Shown: positions 1 to 8,540 of the stretch, in pieces
How positions within the stretch are numbered: the stretch's first letter is position 1
Layout of the letters: each line of letters opens with the position of its first letter
Assembly: GCA_964410285.1 (NCBI GenBank)
Contig: CAYPFR010000004.1
Span: forward strand, 182,419 to 246,418
Source of the DNA: Fretibacter sp964410285
Lineage (GTDB): Bacteria; Pseudomonadota; Alphaproteobacteria; Caulobacterales; Maricaulaceae
Length of the DNA: 64,000 nt
Direction of reading: 5' to 3'
Notes under the pieces: model-generated
Seen by the model: the letters and a program-made list of their open reading frames with translations, nothing else
Told to the model about the DNA's origin: nothing
Databases searched by the model: none
Made by a program: the position numbers and the translations under genes

Positions 1-105
1 ACCCACCCGTCGCCTCAGACACGCGTCCAGGACTTTCAGCGGCTGATGCCAAGGGCTATTGCGATTTATAATCAAAATTGCCCCAATAAGATTCCGACGC
101 GATGA
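1..105 (+). CDS. C-terminal fragment of an unidentified protein, cut by the window edge
   Basis: Frame 1 is open from the first base and ends with TGA at 103-105. That stop overlaps the ATG of the next gene as ATGA, the usual sign of translational coupling within an operon. Only about 34 residues are visible, ending in NQNCPNKIPTR, and I do not recognise them. The overlap is the main reason to think it is a real gene end and not chance. The product cannot be named from this fragment. Confidence 0.5.
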   Translation, partial: THPSPQTRVQDFQRLMPRAIAIYNQNCPNKIPTR

Positions 106-1127
106 GTGAACGTGTATTGGTTACCGGCTTTACCGGATTTATAGCCTCTCATATTGTCAAGAAACTCGTCGAAAATGGCTATAGCGTTCGGGGTACTGTC
201 AGAAATAAAACCAAGGCGCAACGCGTTTTAGCCGCCTTATCGGCAGGCGGGGTCGAGATCAAAAATATTGAACTCGTCGAGGCGGATCTTGGATCCGATA
301 CAGCTTGGCATGAGGCCGTTCAGGATTGCCGTTTCATTCAGCATGTCGCAAGCCCGTTTCCCCTTGAGGGGCCTGATGAGCGCGAGGGACTTGTGCCCGA
401 GGCCCGCGCCGGTGCGCAGCGCGTGCTGGAGCATGGTTTTTCCGCGGGCGCAGAGCGGATAGTTATGACATCTTCTGTTGTTTCTATGATAGGCCAAAAG
501 GGACGCGGCAAAGAAATGTCGTTTACCGAAGCGGATTGGTCTGACCCTGATTGGCCGCCGCTTAAGGCCTATGCCGTTTCCAAAACACGGGCTGAGCTTT
601 CAGCCTGGGCTTATGCCGAGGCGCAAGGACTTAAAGATAAGCTTGTAACAGTCTGTCCTGGCCTTGTTTTTGGGCCGGATAGCTATCGTAACTCTGGTGC
701 GTCGCTGGAATTGTTAAAGGCACTTTTTGCGGGACAAATGCCAAAAGCGCCCAAAATTGCTTTCCCGATTATTGATGTTAGGGACTGCGCCTCCATCCAC
801 GTTGCGGCCATGAAGGCCCCCGAAGCCGCAGGCCGGCGATTGATTGCGGGGGCAGATACGCTTTGGATGAGCGGCATAGCCAGTGTCCTGCGCGCGGAAT
901 ATCCGAGGGCTTCTAAGTTACCCACTGGGGAGTTGCCTAATTTCATTGTAAAAATTGCAGCGCTTTTTGATGACCGCATCAAGAGTATTTTGCCTGACCT
1001 CGGGACGTTTCATTCCGCCAATACAAGCTATGTCACGAATATGACCGGCGTAATGCCGCGTCCTGCAAAAGAAGCTATTTTGGCCGCGGCTCAAAGCCTG
1101 ATCGCAAATGGAGATATCGAGCTGTAA
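102..1127 (+). CDS. NAD(P)-dependent extended SDR, dihydroflavonol-reductase/aldehyde-reductase type
   Basis: The 341-residue protein begins with a Rossmann fold whose glycine motif GFTGFIAS sits at residues 9-16. The catalytic serine region TSS is at 123-125 and the YxxxK pair is Y157/K161. Length and motifs fit the DFR/GRE2-like branch of extended short-chain dehydrogenases, cytosolic enzymes that reduce ketones or aldehydes. The start overlaps the preceding stop (ATGA), so it is the second gene of a unit truncated by the window edge. The substrate cannot be read from sequence. Ceramide reductase (CerR) also belongs to the extended SDR superfamily, but this gene is 12 kb from the sphingolipid cluster and looks DFR-like, so I do not assign it that role. 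Confidence 0.8.
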   Translation: MSERVLVTGFTGFIASHIVKKLVENGYSVRGTVRNKTKAQRVLAALSAGGVEIKNIELVEADLGSDTAWHEAVQDCRFIQHVASPFPLEGPDEREGLVPEARAGAQRVLEHGFSAGAERIVMTSSVVSMIGQKGRGKEMSFTEADWSDPDWPPLKAYAVSKTRAELSAWAYAEAQGLKDKLVTVCPGLVFGPDSYRNSGASLELLKALFAGQMPKAPKIAFPIIDVRDCASIHVAAMKAPEAAGRRLIAGADTLWMSGIASVLRAEYPRASKLPTGELPNFIVKIAALFDDRIKSILPDLGTFHSANTSYVTNMTGVMPRPAKEAILAAAQSLIANGDIEL

Positions 1128-1165
1128 CCACCTTGAGGCGGCCCTGATGCTCGTCTTGGTTACAG
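1122..1165. terminator. Inverted repeat spanning the two convergent stop codons
   Basis: CTGTAACCA at 1122-1130 is exactly complementary to TGGTTACAG at 1157-1165, with a 26-base gap. One arm holds the TAA stop of the SDR gene and the other holds the stop of carA on the opposite strand. There is no run of T after either arm, so this is a weak candidate for a bidirectional terminator or mRNA 3' end structure. Confidence 0.3.
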
Positions 1166-2323
1166 AGCTTCAGCAAACCGTTCAAACAGATAAAAACTGT
1201 CTTGGGGCCCCGGACTAGCTTCCGGGTGATGCTGAACGGAAAATACAGGTTTGCCCTTGATACGAATGCCGCAATTAGACCCATCAAAAAGGCTGACATG
1301 GGTCTCTTCGACCGTGTCCGGCAAGGAGGCACTATCAACAGCAAAGCCATGATTCATCGAGACGATCTCGACTTTATTTGTTGTGTGATCTTTGACGGGG
1401 TGGTTGGCACCGTGGTGGCCTTGTTCCATTTTTAGCGTTTTAGCACCGAGCGCGAGCGCGAGTAGTTGATGCCCGAGGCAAATGCCCAGCATCGGCACAT
1501 CCGCCGCTATTAGGTCGCGAATGACGGGTAGGGCATATTTGCCCGTTGCCGCAGGGTCGCCAGGGCCATTGGAAAGCACGACGCCGTCGGGTTTGAGCGC
1601 CAAAATTTCTTTTGCCGAGACCGTACCCGGGACCACAGTGACTTTCAAATTTTGGCTGACCAGATTTCTTAAAATATTACGCTTAACGCCGTAATCAATA
1701 AGGACGATTTTTTTTATGCCCTCAATATCCCGATATCCGTCGGGCCAAACCCAGCGCGCTTCCCGCCAGTTATAATTTTCTTGTGACAACACATCGATCG
1801 CGAGATCGGCGCCGACAAGTCCCGCCCATTTACGCGCTCTCTCAACCAGCGCAGGAATGTCAAATTTGCCTTCTGGGTTATGGGCAATTACGCCATTGGG
1901 CATGCCCTTATCACGTATATAGGCGGTGAGGGCACGCGTATCTATTCCTGAAAGTCCAATGATGTTTCTGGCCTCAAGCCATCCATGTAAATGTCTTTCA
2001 GAGCGCCAGTTTGACGGCTCTGTTACGGCGGCGCGAAAAATAGCGCCTCGGCAGGCTGACATCGCGCGGGGCGTCGAGGCCTCTTCATCTTCTGTCGTGG
2101 TACCGGTATTGCCGATATGCGGGAATGTGAAGCAGACGAGCTGCGCCGCATAGGACGGGTCTGTCAGGATTTCCTGATAGCCTGTAATGGCTGTGTTAAA
2201 ACATACTTCGCCAACGGCCTCGCCTATAAACCCGCAGCCCTGCCCATGGAAAACAGAGCCATCTGAAAGAACCAAAACGCCTGTGGTTCCGCGGGGAATG
2301 TTTTGAAATTTTTCGTCTTGCAT
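1160..2323 (-). CDS. carA: Carbamoyl-phosphate synthase small subunit (glutaminase)
   Basis: CarA hydrolyses glutamine and passes ammonia to CarB for carbamoyl phosphate, the precursor of pyrimidines and arginine. The 387 residues have the usual length. The N-terminal CPSase small-chain domain (about 10-150, with GYQEILTDPSY) is followed by a class I glutamine amidotransferase domain (about 205-385). The nucleophile is Cys282 in GICLGHQL, and the His/Glu pair is H366/E368 in QHHPEASPGP. The gene faces yqeY divergently across about 235 bases, an arrangement common in alphaproteobacteria. carB is not in the window. The 3' end converges on the SDR gene. Confidence 0.97.
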   Translation of the reverse strand: MQDEKFQNIPRGTTGVLVLSDGSVFHGQGCGFIGEAVGEVCFNTAITGYQEILTDPSYAAQLVCFTFPHIGNTGTTTEDEEASTPRAMSACRGAIFRAAVTEPSNWRSERHLHGWLEARNIIGLSGIDTRALTAYIRDKGMPNGVIAHNPEGKFDIPALVERARKWAGLVGADLAIDVLSQENYNWREARWVWPDGYRDIEGIKKIVLIDYGVKRNILRNLVSQNLKVTVVPGTVSAKEILALKPDGVVLSNGPGDPAATGKYALPVIRDLIAADVPMLGICLGHQLLALALGAKTLKMEQGHHGANHPVKDHTTNKVEIVSMNHGFAVDSASLPDTVEETHVSLFDGSNCGIRIKGKPVFSVQHHPEASPGPQDSFYLFERFAEAL

Positions 2324-2558
2324 TTAACGGGTCTCACTATATGAGTGCCGAGCTCGGCTTCTGGCTGGTACGCACAAATCTGTGCTGTTTTAGAGAGCAA
2401 AATTCAGGACGCAAGAGGCAAAGCATATTTCACGCCTATATTACTTGTCTTTTTGCGCAAATAAATGGTAATTTAAAAGATCGCGACGGTGATGGGGCCG
2501 CTGCTCGCGTCCAAAATGTGCGATGACTACCGCTTGGGTGGAATCGCGAAAGGACGTA

Positions 2559-3020
2559 ATGGCATTAAGAGATAGAATTTCAGAAGACACGAAAACGGCA
2601 ATGAAGGCCAAGGACTCGGTGAAGGTTTCGACGCTTCGCCTTGTCAGCGCCGCCATCAAAGACCGCGATATCGCCGCACGTAGCTCGGACCGCTGCGGCG
2701 GGATCGATGATAGCGAGATCATGAGCTTGCTGGCCAAAATGCTCAAGCAGCGTGAGGAAAGCGCCAAGACCTATGAGGAGAACGCTCGCCCGGAATTGGC
2801 GGAGCGCGAGATTACGGAAATGGAAATTATCCGTGCCTATATGCCCACTCCGCTAACGGATGAAGAAGTTGAGGCAGCGGTTGCCAAGATCGTTGATGAA
2901 TCCGGAGCAACGTGTCTAAAGGATATGGGCAAAATCATGAATAGCCTTAAGAGTGATTACGCGGGCCGAATTGATATGGGTAAAGCAGGTAAGATCGTTA
3001 AAAGCCATCTCACGAGCTAG
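2559..3020 (+). CDS. yqeY: GatB/YqeY domain protein
   Basis: This is a small protein of the YqeY family, whose domain is homologous to the tRNA-binding tail of GatB, the amidotransferase subunit. The free-standing proteins have no settled function. I chose the ATG at 2559, which gives MALRDRISEDTKTAMKAKD and 153 residues, the family's normal size. It has a purine-rich AAAGGA just upstream, whereas the ATG at 2523 adds an untypical leader. The motif KQREESAKTYEENARPELAE near residues 67-86 is characteristic. Divergent from carA. The next gene is convergent, with only an 11-base gap. Confidence 0.9.
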   Translation: MALRDRISEDTKTAMKAKDSVKVSTLRLVSAAIKDRDIAARSSDRCGGIDDSEIMSLLAKMLKQREESAKTYEENARPELAEREITEMEIIRAYMPTPLTDEEVEAAVAKIVDESGATCLKDMGKIMNSLKSDYAGRIDMGKAGKIVKSHLTS

Positions 3021-3031
3021 CAACGCTTTGA

Positions 3032-3883
3032 TTAGCGCTCTCGGTAGAAATCAAAGATTACATTGATGTCCAGTGAGCCTATCCCCATTGAGAGGTCATA
3101 TTCCGGCATGGTGTAGAGCAGGTCCAGCCGAATCGTTTGTTCATCAATATCGCCGTTTCCGCGCCGAATACCGGCAACGTTCCCAAATTCAATGATTTGG
3201 GTTGGCAGGCCAGAGAGATCGCCAAGATCATCTATCCCTGAGACGATCGTCACATTGCTAGCATTGGCGCGCGCGCCGAAATCAAATCCCGCGTCATTAC
3301 CGCGGGCCGTGATCGATGGGCGTAACTTTATGTCCCCAAGGCCAATGGTATTGGCAAAATCTCCACTCGCATTTGTGATGGCAGCAAGGGCACGAATAGA
3401 GAATCGTGTATTCCGAGAGCTGATGAAAAAACTATGGGAATAGGCATTGCCCGGCCCGTCGAGCTTCAAGTCCGTTGCGGAATTTAGGGAGAAGGCATTG
3501 AAGCTATCGCCGGCATCCAAAAAGCCATCGCCATCATCGAATATATTGCCGGTGATTGCATTTCCGTTTTGCGAAACGCCCATAAGCATGGACTGCACTG
3601 AATTGGGGCCGCGGCCAATGATAGAGTTCAGTGTTCCTGTGATGTTTGGGTTTTCCGCTCGTCTGTAAAAGGACGGCATGGGACTACCGAAGGGGACACA
3701 ACATCGATTAGTGGAAAATTGAAAATTGTCATATATGTCAAAATCCTGCCCATCATGGACAACGGCGCAGCCATAAGTACGGCACCAAAAATCCGTATCT
3801 AGGAAACTGGCGGAGGCCGCTTCATAGGCACAGAGACTAAAGGCAAAGGTTGCCAGCGCCTTCTTATGGGAGTTTGTAATCAA
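3032..3883 (-). CDS. Secreted protein of unknown function paired with a PapD-like chaperone
   Basis: I do not recognise the family. The 283-residue product starts with a signal-peptide-like segment (about residues 1-25, ending AASA). The next 45 residues hold four cysteines (CxxxxC and CC) that could form disulfides. A DDGDGFLDAGD segment near residue 116 resembles a calcium-binding loop of the dockerin/thrombospondin-3 kind. The rest is Asn/Gly-rich and probably beta-structured. The start is TTG at 3883, overlapping the chaperone gene by 20 bases, with no ATG available before the signal sequence. The overlap suggests the chaperone handles this protein in the periplasm, perhaps as a surface or fibre subunit. 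Confidence 0.65.
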   Translation of the reverse strand: MITNSHKKALATFAFSLCAYEAASASFLDTDFWCRTYGCAVVHDGQDFDIYDNFQFSTNRCCVPFGSPMPSFYRRAENPNITGTLNSIIGRGPNSVQSMLMGVSQNGNAITGNIFDDGDGFLDAGDSFNAFSLNSATDLKLDGPGNAYSHSFFISSRNTRFSIRALAAITNASGDFANTIGLGDIKLRPSITARGNDAGFDFGARANASNVTIVSGIDDLGDLSGLPTQIIEFGNVAGIRRGNGDIDEQTIRLDLLYTMPEYDLSMGIGSLDINVIFDFYRER

Positions 3884-4703
3884 GCGAATCTATATCCACA
3901 TTCATCGCGCGGAATTTGTTTTGCGGCGCAAAGGAATTGTTCATTTTGAAATCAATTATGTAATCTTGCCCTTTCTCAAGCTTCTCCAGCTCTTCGAGTT
4001 TTACGTTATAGGTGCGCTCCCCGCCGTTAAGAACAACTGCGGAAAGGGGTGTTTCGGCGACGATATTTCCGTCCGGTGTTTTGACATAGGCAGAGCCCTG
4101 GAGGCGGGCATGGGCGTCACCTTCATTTTTAATTTCAAGGGTGAGCATTGAGGGGTCGGCCTTATTGACCATAACACTTGCGACCTCTGGAAGGCTTTGA
4201 GAAGGGGTCAGCGTGAGATAAAATAGGGACGCGAGCTGATAGCGGTTCCAGACGCCTGAGGTCTCACCGCGCTCATTAAGCTCGGGTAGCATAGTGCTCG
4301 CGAGGAGCGCAAAGCGGTGGTCACCTTTATGTTCCAGCTTATAGGGAACTGAAATTTCCACCGTAACATCTTGTGAAGTTTCAGGTTTCAATGTCACAGA
4401 TGCTGGTGAAAATCGTATCCAGTCTGCCGCGGATCGAGGGGTTTCGCCAGGCGCGTCAAGGACGAGTTTTCCGTCTTTATCCAGCGACCAATCGGCAAGG
4501 CCCATGGTCAAGCTGATAGTTTTGGTCTTGTGAACATTGCCAATGGTAACCACTTGACGTTGGCGATCACCGGGCTTGACTGTCATTTCTACCGTAGAGG
4601 GCTGTACGCCGACACCGAAAGCCGCCGCGATGGGCGCCGCATAAAGGGCCGATAAAAATCCCATAGCCACAAATGTAGACGTTACAATTAGTTTGCGAAG
4701 CAT
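3864..4703 (-). CDS. PapD-like periplasmic chaperone (pilus-assembly chaperone superfamily)
   Basis: The protein has a cleavable signal (about residues 1-28, ending APIAAA) and then an immunoglobulin-like domain starting GVGVQPSTVEMTVKPGDR, followed by a second beta domain. This is the layout of PapD/FimC-type chaperones and related alphaproteobacterial proteins, which stabilise secreted subunits in the periplasm. I prefer ATG at 4703 (279 residues) because GAGGGG lies 6 bases upstream; an in-frame ATG at 4733 lacks this. No usher gene is adjacent, so it is not a complete chaperone-usher operon. The downstream overlapping gene is the likely client. Confidence 0.75.
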   Translation of the reverse strand: MLRKLIVTSTFVAMGFLSALYAAPIAAAFGVGVQPSTVEMTVKPGDRQRQVVTIGNVHKTKTISLTMGLADWSLDKDGKLVLDAPGETPRSAADWIRFSPASVTLKPETSQDVTVEISVPYKLEHKGDHRFALLASTMLPELNERGETSGVWNRYQLASLFYLTLTPSQSLPEVASVMVNKADPSMLTLEIKNEGDAHARLQGSAYVKTPDGNIVAETPLSAVVLNGGERTYNVKLEELEKLEKGQDYIIDFKMNNSFAPQNKFRAMNVDIDSLDYKLP

Positions 4704-4948
4704 AGCGTTCCCCTCAGAGTAAATATGACGCAAGTCTAAGGGGAAACCCTTGCCTCTAAGTTAACATAGCTGAGCAAGATAGAGGCCGCGGGCAGGGGCG
4801 GCTGTTGGGTGATTAAGTGTCTTAAGGGAAAGCTAAACAAGCGTGGGTGAGCGCTTTGGGCTTTAACGAAATGGCGTGTCCCGAATTGCGGCTCCCGCAA
4901 GAGTGCTCTAGGGGGACACACATCCTAGCGTGCGTGAGCTTATTTGGA

Positions 4949-5551
4949 TTAACCAACCGCCATAGGGTTGTCATGAATCAGCTTTCGGATGATTGGGATA
5001 AAGCTCTCAAGGCTATCGGCCTCAAAATCCGGATCAAAAGCAGGAGCATCCCACTCATCCACCAGCTGCACAGCGTAATCATACCACGGCTCATCTTTCC
5101 ATTGCAGGCGCAGATCGGTTGGCGCGCCGAGATAATGATAATAATGCTCACCTTGAAACGCTTGGTGATTACGTAGCACATGATAGCTATCATCCGATAC
5201 GTAGGGCCTAAGCATTTCCGCGGCGATTGGTCCGTGATTGGGTACATTCACGACCTTGGCCATATCGTGACACAGGGCAACAAGAATTTGCTCTTCGCTT
5301 GCGCCGCTGCGCCGGGCGAGCGTGGCGCACATTAAGGCATGTTGGAGCTGATTACAGGCAAAGCCGAGCGTCGCATCTTCGAGCTGCTTTAGCATATCAA
5401 TAAATCTATCGGCGGATTTTTTAAAATCTTGCTTATGGGCGCTGCCAATCTTTTGCCAGTCTTCTAAGGTGCCGTCTTGCATTCGGGTGAATTTCGCCTG
5501 CTGGCTAACCAATGCGGGGTCGCGTTTTACTATGTCTGCATACTGGCTCAT
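4949..5551 (-). CDS. HD-domain protein resembling PhnZ-type di-iron oxygenases
   Basis: This 200-residue protein has an HD-superfamily metal site: H71 (in NQLQH), H95-D96 (in ALCHDMA), H129 and H136, and D165 or D168. The stretch NQLQHALMCATLA followed by GASEEQILVALCHD resembles PhnZ, the HD di-iron oxygenase that cleaves an organophosphonate, more than ordinary HD phosphohydrolases. From memory of PhnZ, the positions matching its substrate-contacting Tyr and Glu are Thr61 and Phe64 here, so the substrate is probably different. It is the last gene of an operon with crotonase, iron alcohol dehydrogenase and thioesterase genes, overlapping the thioesterase as ATGA. No phosphonate genes are nearby. 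Confidence 0.7.
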   Translation of the reverse strand: MSQYADIVKRDPALVSQQAKFTRMQDGTLEDWQKIGSAHKQDFKKSADRFIDMLKQLEDATLGFACNQLQHALMCATLARRSGASEEQILVALCHDMAKVVNVPNHGPIAAEMLRPYVSDDSYHVLRNHQAFQGEHYYHYLGAPTDLRLQWKDEPWYDYAVQLVDEWDAPAFDPDFEADSLESFIPIIRKLIHDNPMAVG

Positions 5552-5982
5552 ATCGTGATCTCCGCGAGTGTTTTTCTCATCTTATCAGAAATTGGTACAG
5601 ATTTGCGAGTTTTTTCGTCGACATAGACATGGACGAAAAACCCCTGCGCGGCGGCTGTCTTTTCATCATTACGAAACAGGCCAACCTCATAACGCACGCT
5701 GGAGGTTCCCATCTTGGCAACGCGTAGCCCAGCCGTGAGGGTGTCCGGGAAAGATACGGGGCTAAAGAAATTGCAGCCGGATTCGACGGCAAGTCCAATA
5801 ACTTCACTTTTCCCGATCTCAAGCAGGCCGTTATCAATTAGGTACCGGTTCACCACCGTATCAATATAAAAGTAATAGACCGAATTGTTTACATGGCCAT
5901 AGACATCGTTATCCGCCCAACGGGTCTGGATTTTGAGATGATGCGGGTAATTTTCACGTAGGTTGGGCGCAGCGCGGGTCAT
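5548..5982 (-). CDS. Acyl-CoA thioesterase, 4HBT hot-dog fold (FadM/YbgC-like)
   Basis: The 144-residue protein is a single hot-dog domain. The segment TRWADNDVYGHVNNSVY (about residues 20-36) is the family hallmark, with the catalytic aspartate at D24 or D26 and the H30/N32 pair. Such cytosolic enzymes hydrolyse acyl-CoA or hydroxybenzoyl-CoA thioesters. It overlaps the alcohol dehydrogenase upstream and the HD gene downstream by 4 bases each, so all three are probably co-translated. With the crotonase at the head of the operon, this points to catabolism through a CoA ester intermediate. Confidence 0.88.
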   Translation of the reverse strand: MTRAAPNLRENYPHHLKIQTRWADNDVYGHVNNSVYYFYIDTVVNRYLIDNGLLEIGKSEVIGLAVESGCNFFSPVSFPDTLTAGLRVAKMGTSSVRYEVGLFRNDEKTAAAQGFFVHVYVDEKTRKSVPISDKMRKTLAEITI

Positions 5983-7109
5983 AAAATCGCTTCGTAGATT
6001 TTAACTGTGGCGTCATAGGTCATTTCGCGCGCATTATTTCGCAAGAGGCGGTCCTTCGTCATGGCATCTTCTGCTATCATAGGGATGGCGTCACCCGTAA
6101 TTTTCACCTCGCGGAGGGTTTGGGGCACATGCGTTGCCTCCTTTAGGGACTCCATACGGTCAATCAGCGAATTAGCCGTTTGGCCTGCACCTATATCGCG
6201 AGCGATCTCTGCGTACCAATGCTCTGCTTTTGGTGCGTTATATTTCATGACTTCCGTGAGGACCAGAGCGTTAGAGAGACCGTGCGGCACATGGAAAAAA
6301 CCGCCCAATGGATAGGCGAGGGCATGAACGGCAGCGCAGGGCGCGTTGGAAAAGGCTTGCCCCGCGAGCATAGCGCCGATCAGCATATCATTGCGGGCTT
6401 CCGTGTTAGTCGGGTCCTCACAGGCCGTGACCAGTGCCTTGTCTAGTTTACGAAGCGCGGTCAGCGCCAGAGCATCGGACAGCGGATTTTTCTCAATAAT
6501 CGAGGTGTAAGCTTCGATCGCATGCACCATGGCGTCAATGCCTGTTGCGGCCGTGATATGCTTTGGTAGGCCAAAGGTAAGCTCGGCATCCAGCAGCACG
6601 CGATCGGCATAGAGACTGTCTGCGACCACGCCCTTTTTGGCGGTTTTTCCCGTGGTAATAATCGCGACATTGGTCACCTCTGATCCTGTGCCCGCCGTTG
6701 TCGGAATAAGCATTAAGGGCAGGGTAGGACCTTTAGCATTACCGACGCCATAGAGTGTCTCAATGGGCTGCTCGCAGCCTGCAAGATGGGCGATAACTTT
6801 GGCGGTATCCATAGGGGACCCGCCGCCAAACCCAATCACGAGGCCCGCGCCAAAGTTTTTTACTGCCTCGGCGCCGCGAAGTACGATCTCCTCTGGCGGG
6901 TCGGCGACCACCTCGTCAAAAACCAACGCTTCATAGCCCGCTTGCCGGAGCGCTTCTAGGCCGCTATCGATCAAGCCAAGCGAACGAATGCCTTTGTCTG
7001 TAATGATCGCAATATGTTTATTCCGAGCCAAGCCGTCGATGTAGTGATCAAGCCGCGCTGCGCCGCCGGGCGCAATACGAATATCAGAGACGGTCTGGAA
7101 ACTATGCAT
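5979..7109 (-). CDS. Iron-containing alcohol dehydrogenase (group III)
   Basis: This 376-residue protein has the typical family length. The nucleotide-binding signature FGGGSPMDTAK is at residues 94-104. The metal site is visible as D-A-M-V-H in GIDAMVHAIEAY and the spaced histidines of AVHALAYPLGGFFHVPHG. These enzymes interconvert alcohols and aldehydes, or hydroxy acids and semialdehydes, with NAD(P). The gene lies 51 bases after the crotonase gene and overlaps the thioesterase by 4 bases. The substrate is unknown: 4-hydroxybutyrate-type and simple alcohol activities are both possible. Confidence 0.9.
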   Translation of the reverse strand: MHSFQTVSDIRIAPGGAARLDHYIDGLARNKHIAIITDKGIRSLGLIDSGLEALRQAGYEALVFDEVVADPPEEIVLRGAEAVKNFGAGLVIGFGGGSPMDTAKVIAHLAGCEQPIETLYGVGNAKGPTLPLMLIPTTAGTGSEVTNVAIITTGKTAKKGVVADSLYADRVLLDAELTFGLPKHITAATGIDAMVHAIEAYTSIIEKNPLSDALALTALRKLDKALVTACEDPTNTEARNDMLIGAMLAGQAFSNAPCAAVHALAYPLGGFFHVPHGLSNALVLTEVMKYNAPKAEHWYAEIARDIGAGQTANSLIDRMESLKEATHVPQTLREVKITGDAIPMIAEDAMTKDRLLRNNAREMTYDATVKIYEAIL

Positions 7110-7160
7110 GGTTTGCCTATAGGCTAAGGGGAGGATTTACGAAGTGTGCCGGCTTGGAAC

Positions 7161-7988
7161 TTAGCTCCCCATTTTACGGCTGGGGAAGTTAGGGGCGCGT
7201 TTTTCGAGAAAGGACTTTACCCCTTCCGCGCAATCCTCAGAGACAAATGCTTTTGAGAGCATATCGCTCTCGGTCATATGTGCGCCCATGGGGCCGCCGC
7301 CATAGCCATTGGAGTTGAGCATACTCATTCGCAGCAAGCGCTTGTTGTTTGCCATGCTGGCGGGAGAACAATTCTGCGCTATGTCTTGGGCGATCTCTAT
7401 CGCGCGGGGAAGCACGTCCTGAGGTTCGCAAAGTTCACTCACAAGGCCGTATTGTAGTGCTGTCTCCGCGCCAAAAATATTGCCGCGTACAATTAAATCT
7501 TGTGCTTTAGCCCAGCCCATAACGCGGGGAAGAAACCAGCTGGAGGCTGCATCAAAAACAATGCCGCGCCGCGCAAATGGGAAACCCATTTTCATCTTGT
7601 TTGAGCCGACTTTTATATCCATAGCTAAGGTCATCGTTGCCCCTACCCCGACAGCGACGCCGTTGATCGCGGCGATAATCGGCGTATCACATTCAAAGAT
7701 TGTCAGAGCGAGCACGCCGCCGTAATCACGGGGAATTCCGTCAATAATTTCCGGCTCGTCACTCAGACCTGCACCTGCGAATCCATTGCTTATATCTGCA
7801 CCCGCGCAAAAAGCCTTGCCCGCACCTGTGACGATAATGGCGCGCACATTCGCGTCCTGTCCTGCCTTGATAATGGCGTCATTAAGCTCCGTATGCAGCG
7901 CCACATTATAGGCGTTCATTTTTTCCGGACGGTTTAGCGTTAAGATACGGACGGCGCCCTGATTTTCTACCAATACGTTTTGCGACAT
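7161..7988 (-). CDS. Enoyl-CoA hydratase/isomerase (crotonase) family protein
   Basis: I place the start at ATG 7988 (MSQNVLVENQGAVRIL, 275 residues). AAGGGATC lies just upstream, and the further upstream ATG at 8045 adds a poor leader. The crotonase oxyanion-hole segments are present: AGKAFCAGADIS near residues 55-66, and NGVAVGVGATM with the following helix. The family hydrates or isomerises enoyl-CoA thioesters. It is the first gene of the operon that continues with an iron alcohol dehydrogenase, a thioesterase and the HD protein. Beta-oxidation or degradation of a branched or aromatic acid would fit. The exact substrate cannot be stated. Confidence 0.9.
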   Translation of the reverse strand: MSQNVLVENQGAVRILTLNRPEKMNAYNVALHTELNDAIIKAGQDANVRAIIVTGAGKAFCAGADISNGFAGAGLSDEPEIIDGIPRDYGGVLALTIFECDTPIIAAINGVAVGVGATMTLAMDIKVGSNKMKMGFPFARRGIVFDAASSWFLPRVMGWAKAQDLIVRGNIFGAETALQYGLVSELCEPQDVLPRAIEIAQDIAQNCSPASMANNKRLLRMSMLNSNGYGGGPMGAHMTESDMLSKAFVSEDCAEGVKSFLEKRAPNFPSRKMGS

Positions 7989-8078
7989 TTTGCTTGATCC
8001 CTTTGTTCTATGGGAAAGCTTAATGCGGCGGCTGTCTATCGGCAAGAGCTAACGGCAAGCCCATTGCGCGGGGTCAAC

Positions 8079-8537
8079 CTAAACTCGCGAGGCCGAGCCG
8101 TGAAACTCCTCCAGAACTATGGCGGAATTGGCGTCAATCACGCCATCAAGGACAAGGAGCTTATTGTCGATAAAATGTGAGAGCGCCTTTATGTCAGCGG
8201 CGCGCACCACAAATTGATAATCGACTGACCCTGAGAGTTTGACGAAATTCTCAACCTCGGGGTAACTCACTATTTTGTTTCGAAATTTTTCGGCCACGCC
8301 GGTCTTTTGACGTTCCACATTGACGCTGATAACCGCCGTTATTGTTTGACCCAGTTTTTCGGCGTCCAGCTCTACTGAAAATTTTTTGATAATCCCAGAT
8401 CGCACAAGGGCTTCTACGCGGCGCTGGGCGGCGGAGGCAGATAGATTGACCTTTTCCGCGAGCTGCACCCAGCTTATCCTCCCATCTTTAGCAAGTTCGC
8501 GGATAAGGCGCTGGTCTATGTCGTTTAACTTGCTCAT
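8079..8537 (-). CDS. Lrp/AsnC family transcriptional regulator
   Basis: The 152 residues show the two Lrp domains. The N-terminal winged helix-turn-helix starts LNDIDQRLIRELAKDGRISW, and the C-terminal ligand-binding RAM (ACT-like) domain runs from about residue 65. Members bind amino acids and control their metabolism. The gene sits 3 bases after maiA and so is the last gene of the tyrosine/homogentisate operon. An aromatic amino acid or a pathway intermediate is therefore the likely signal, and the operon is the likely target (inference from position). An imperfect dyad upstream of hpd is a candidate operator. Confidence 0.92.
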   Translation of the reverse strand: MSKLNDIDQRLIRELAKDGRISWVQLAEKVNLSASAAQRRVEALVRSGIIKKFSVELDAEKLGQTITAVISVNVERQKTGVAEKFRNKIVSYPEVENFVKLSGSVDYQFVVRAADIKALSHFIDNKLLVLDGVIDANSAIVLEEFHGSASRV

Positions 8538-8540
8538 CTT

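Noticed and set aside
102..1127. SDR gene as ceramide reductase
   Set aside because: Its motifs are DFR/aldehyde-reductase-like and it is far from the sphingolipid genes; position gives no support.
4736..4921. Short minus-strand frame upstream of the chaperone gene
   Set aside because: It occupies the promoter region, has low-complexity Pro/Leu content and no supporting signals.
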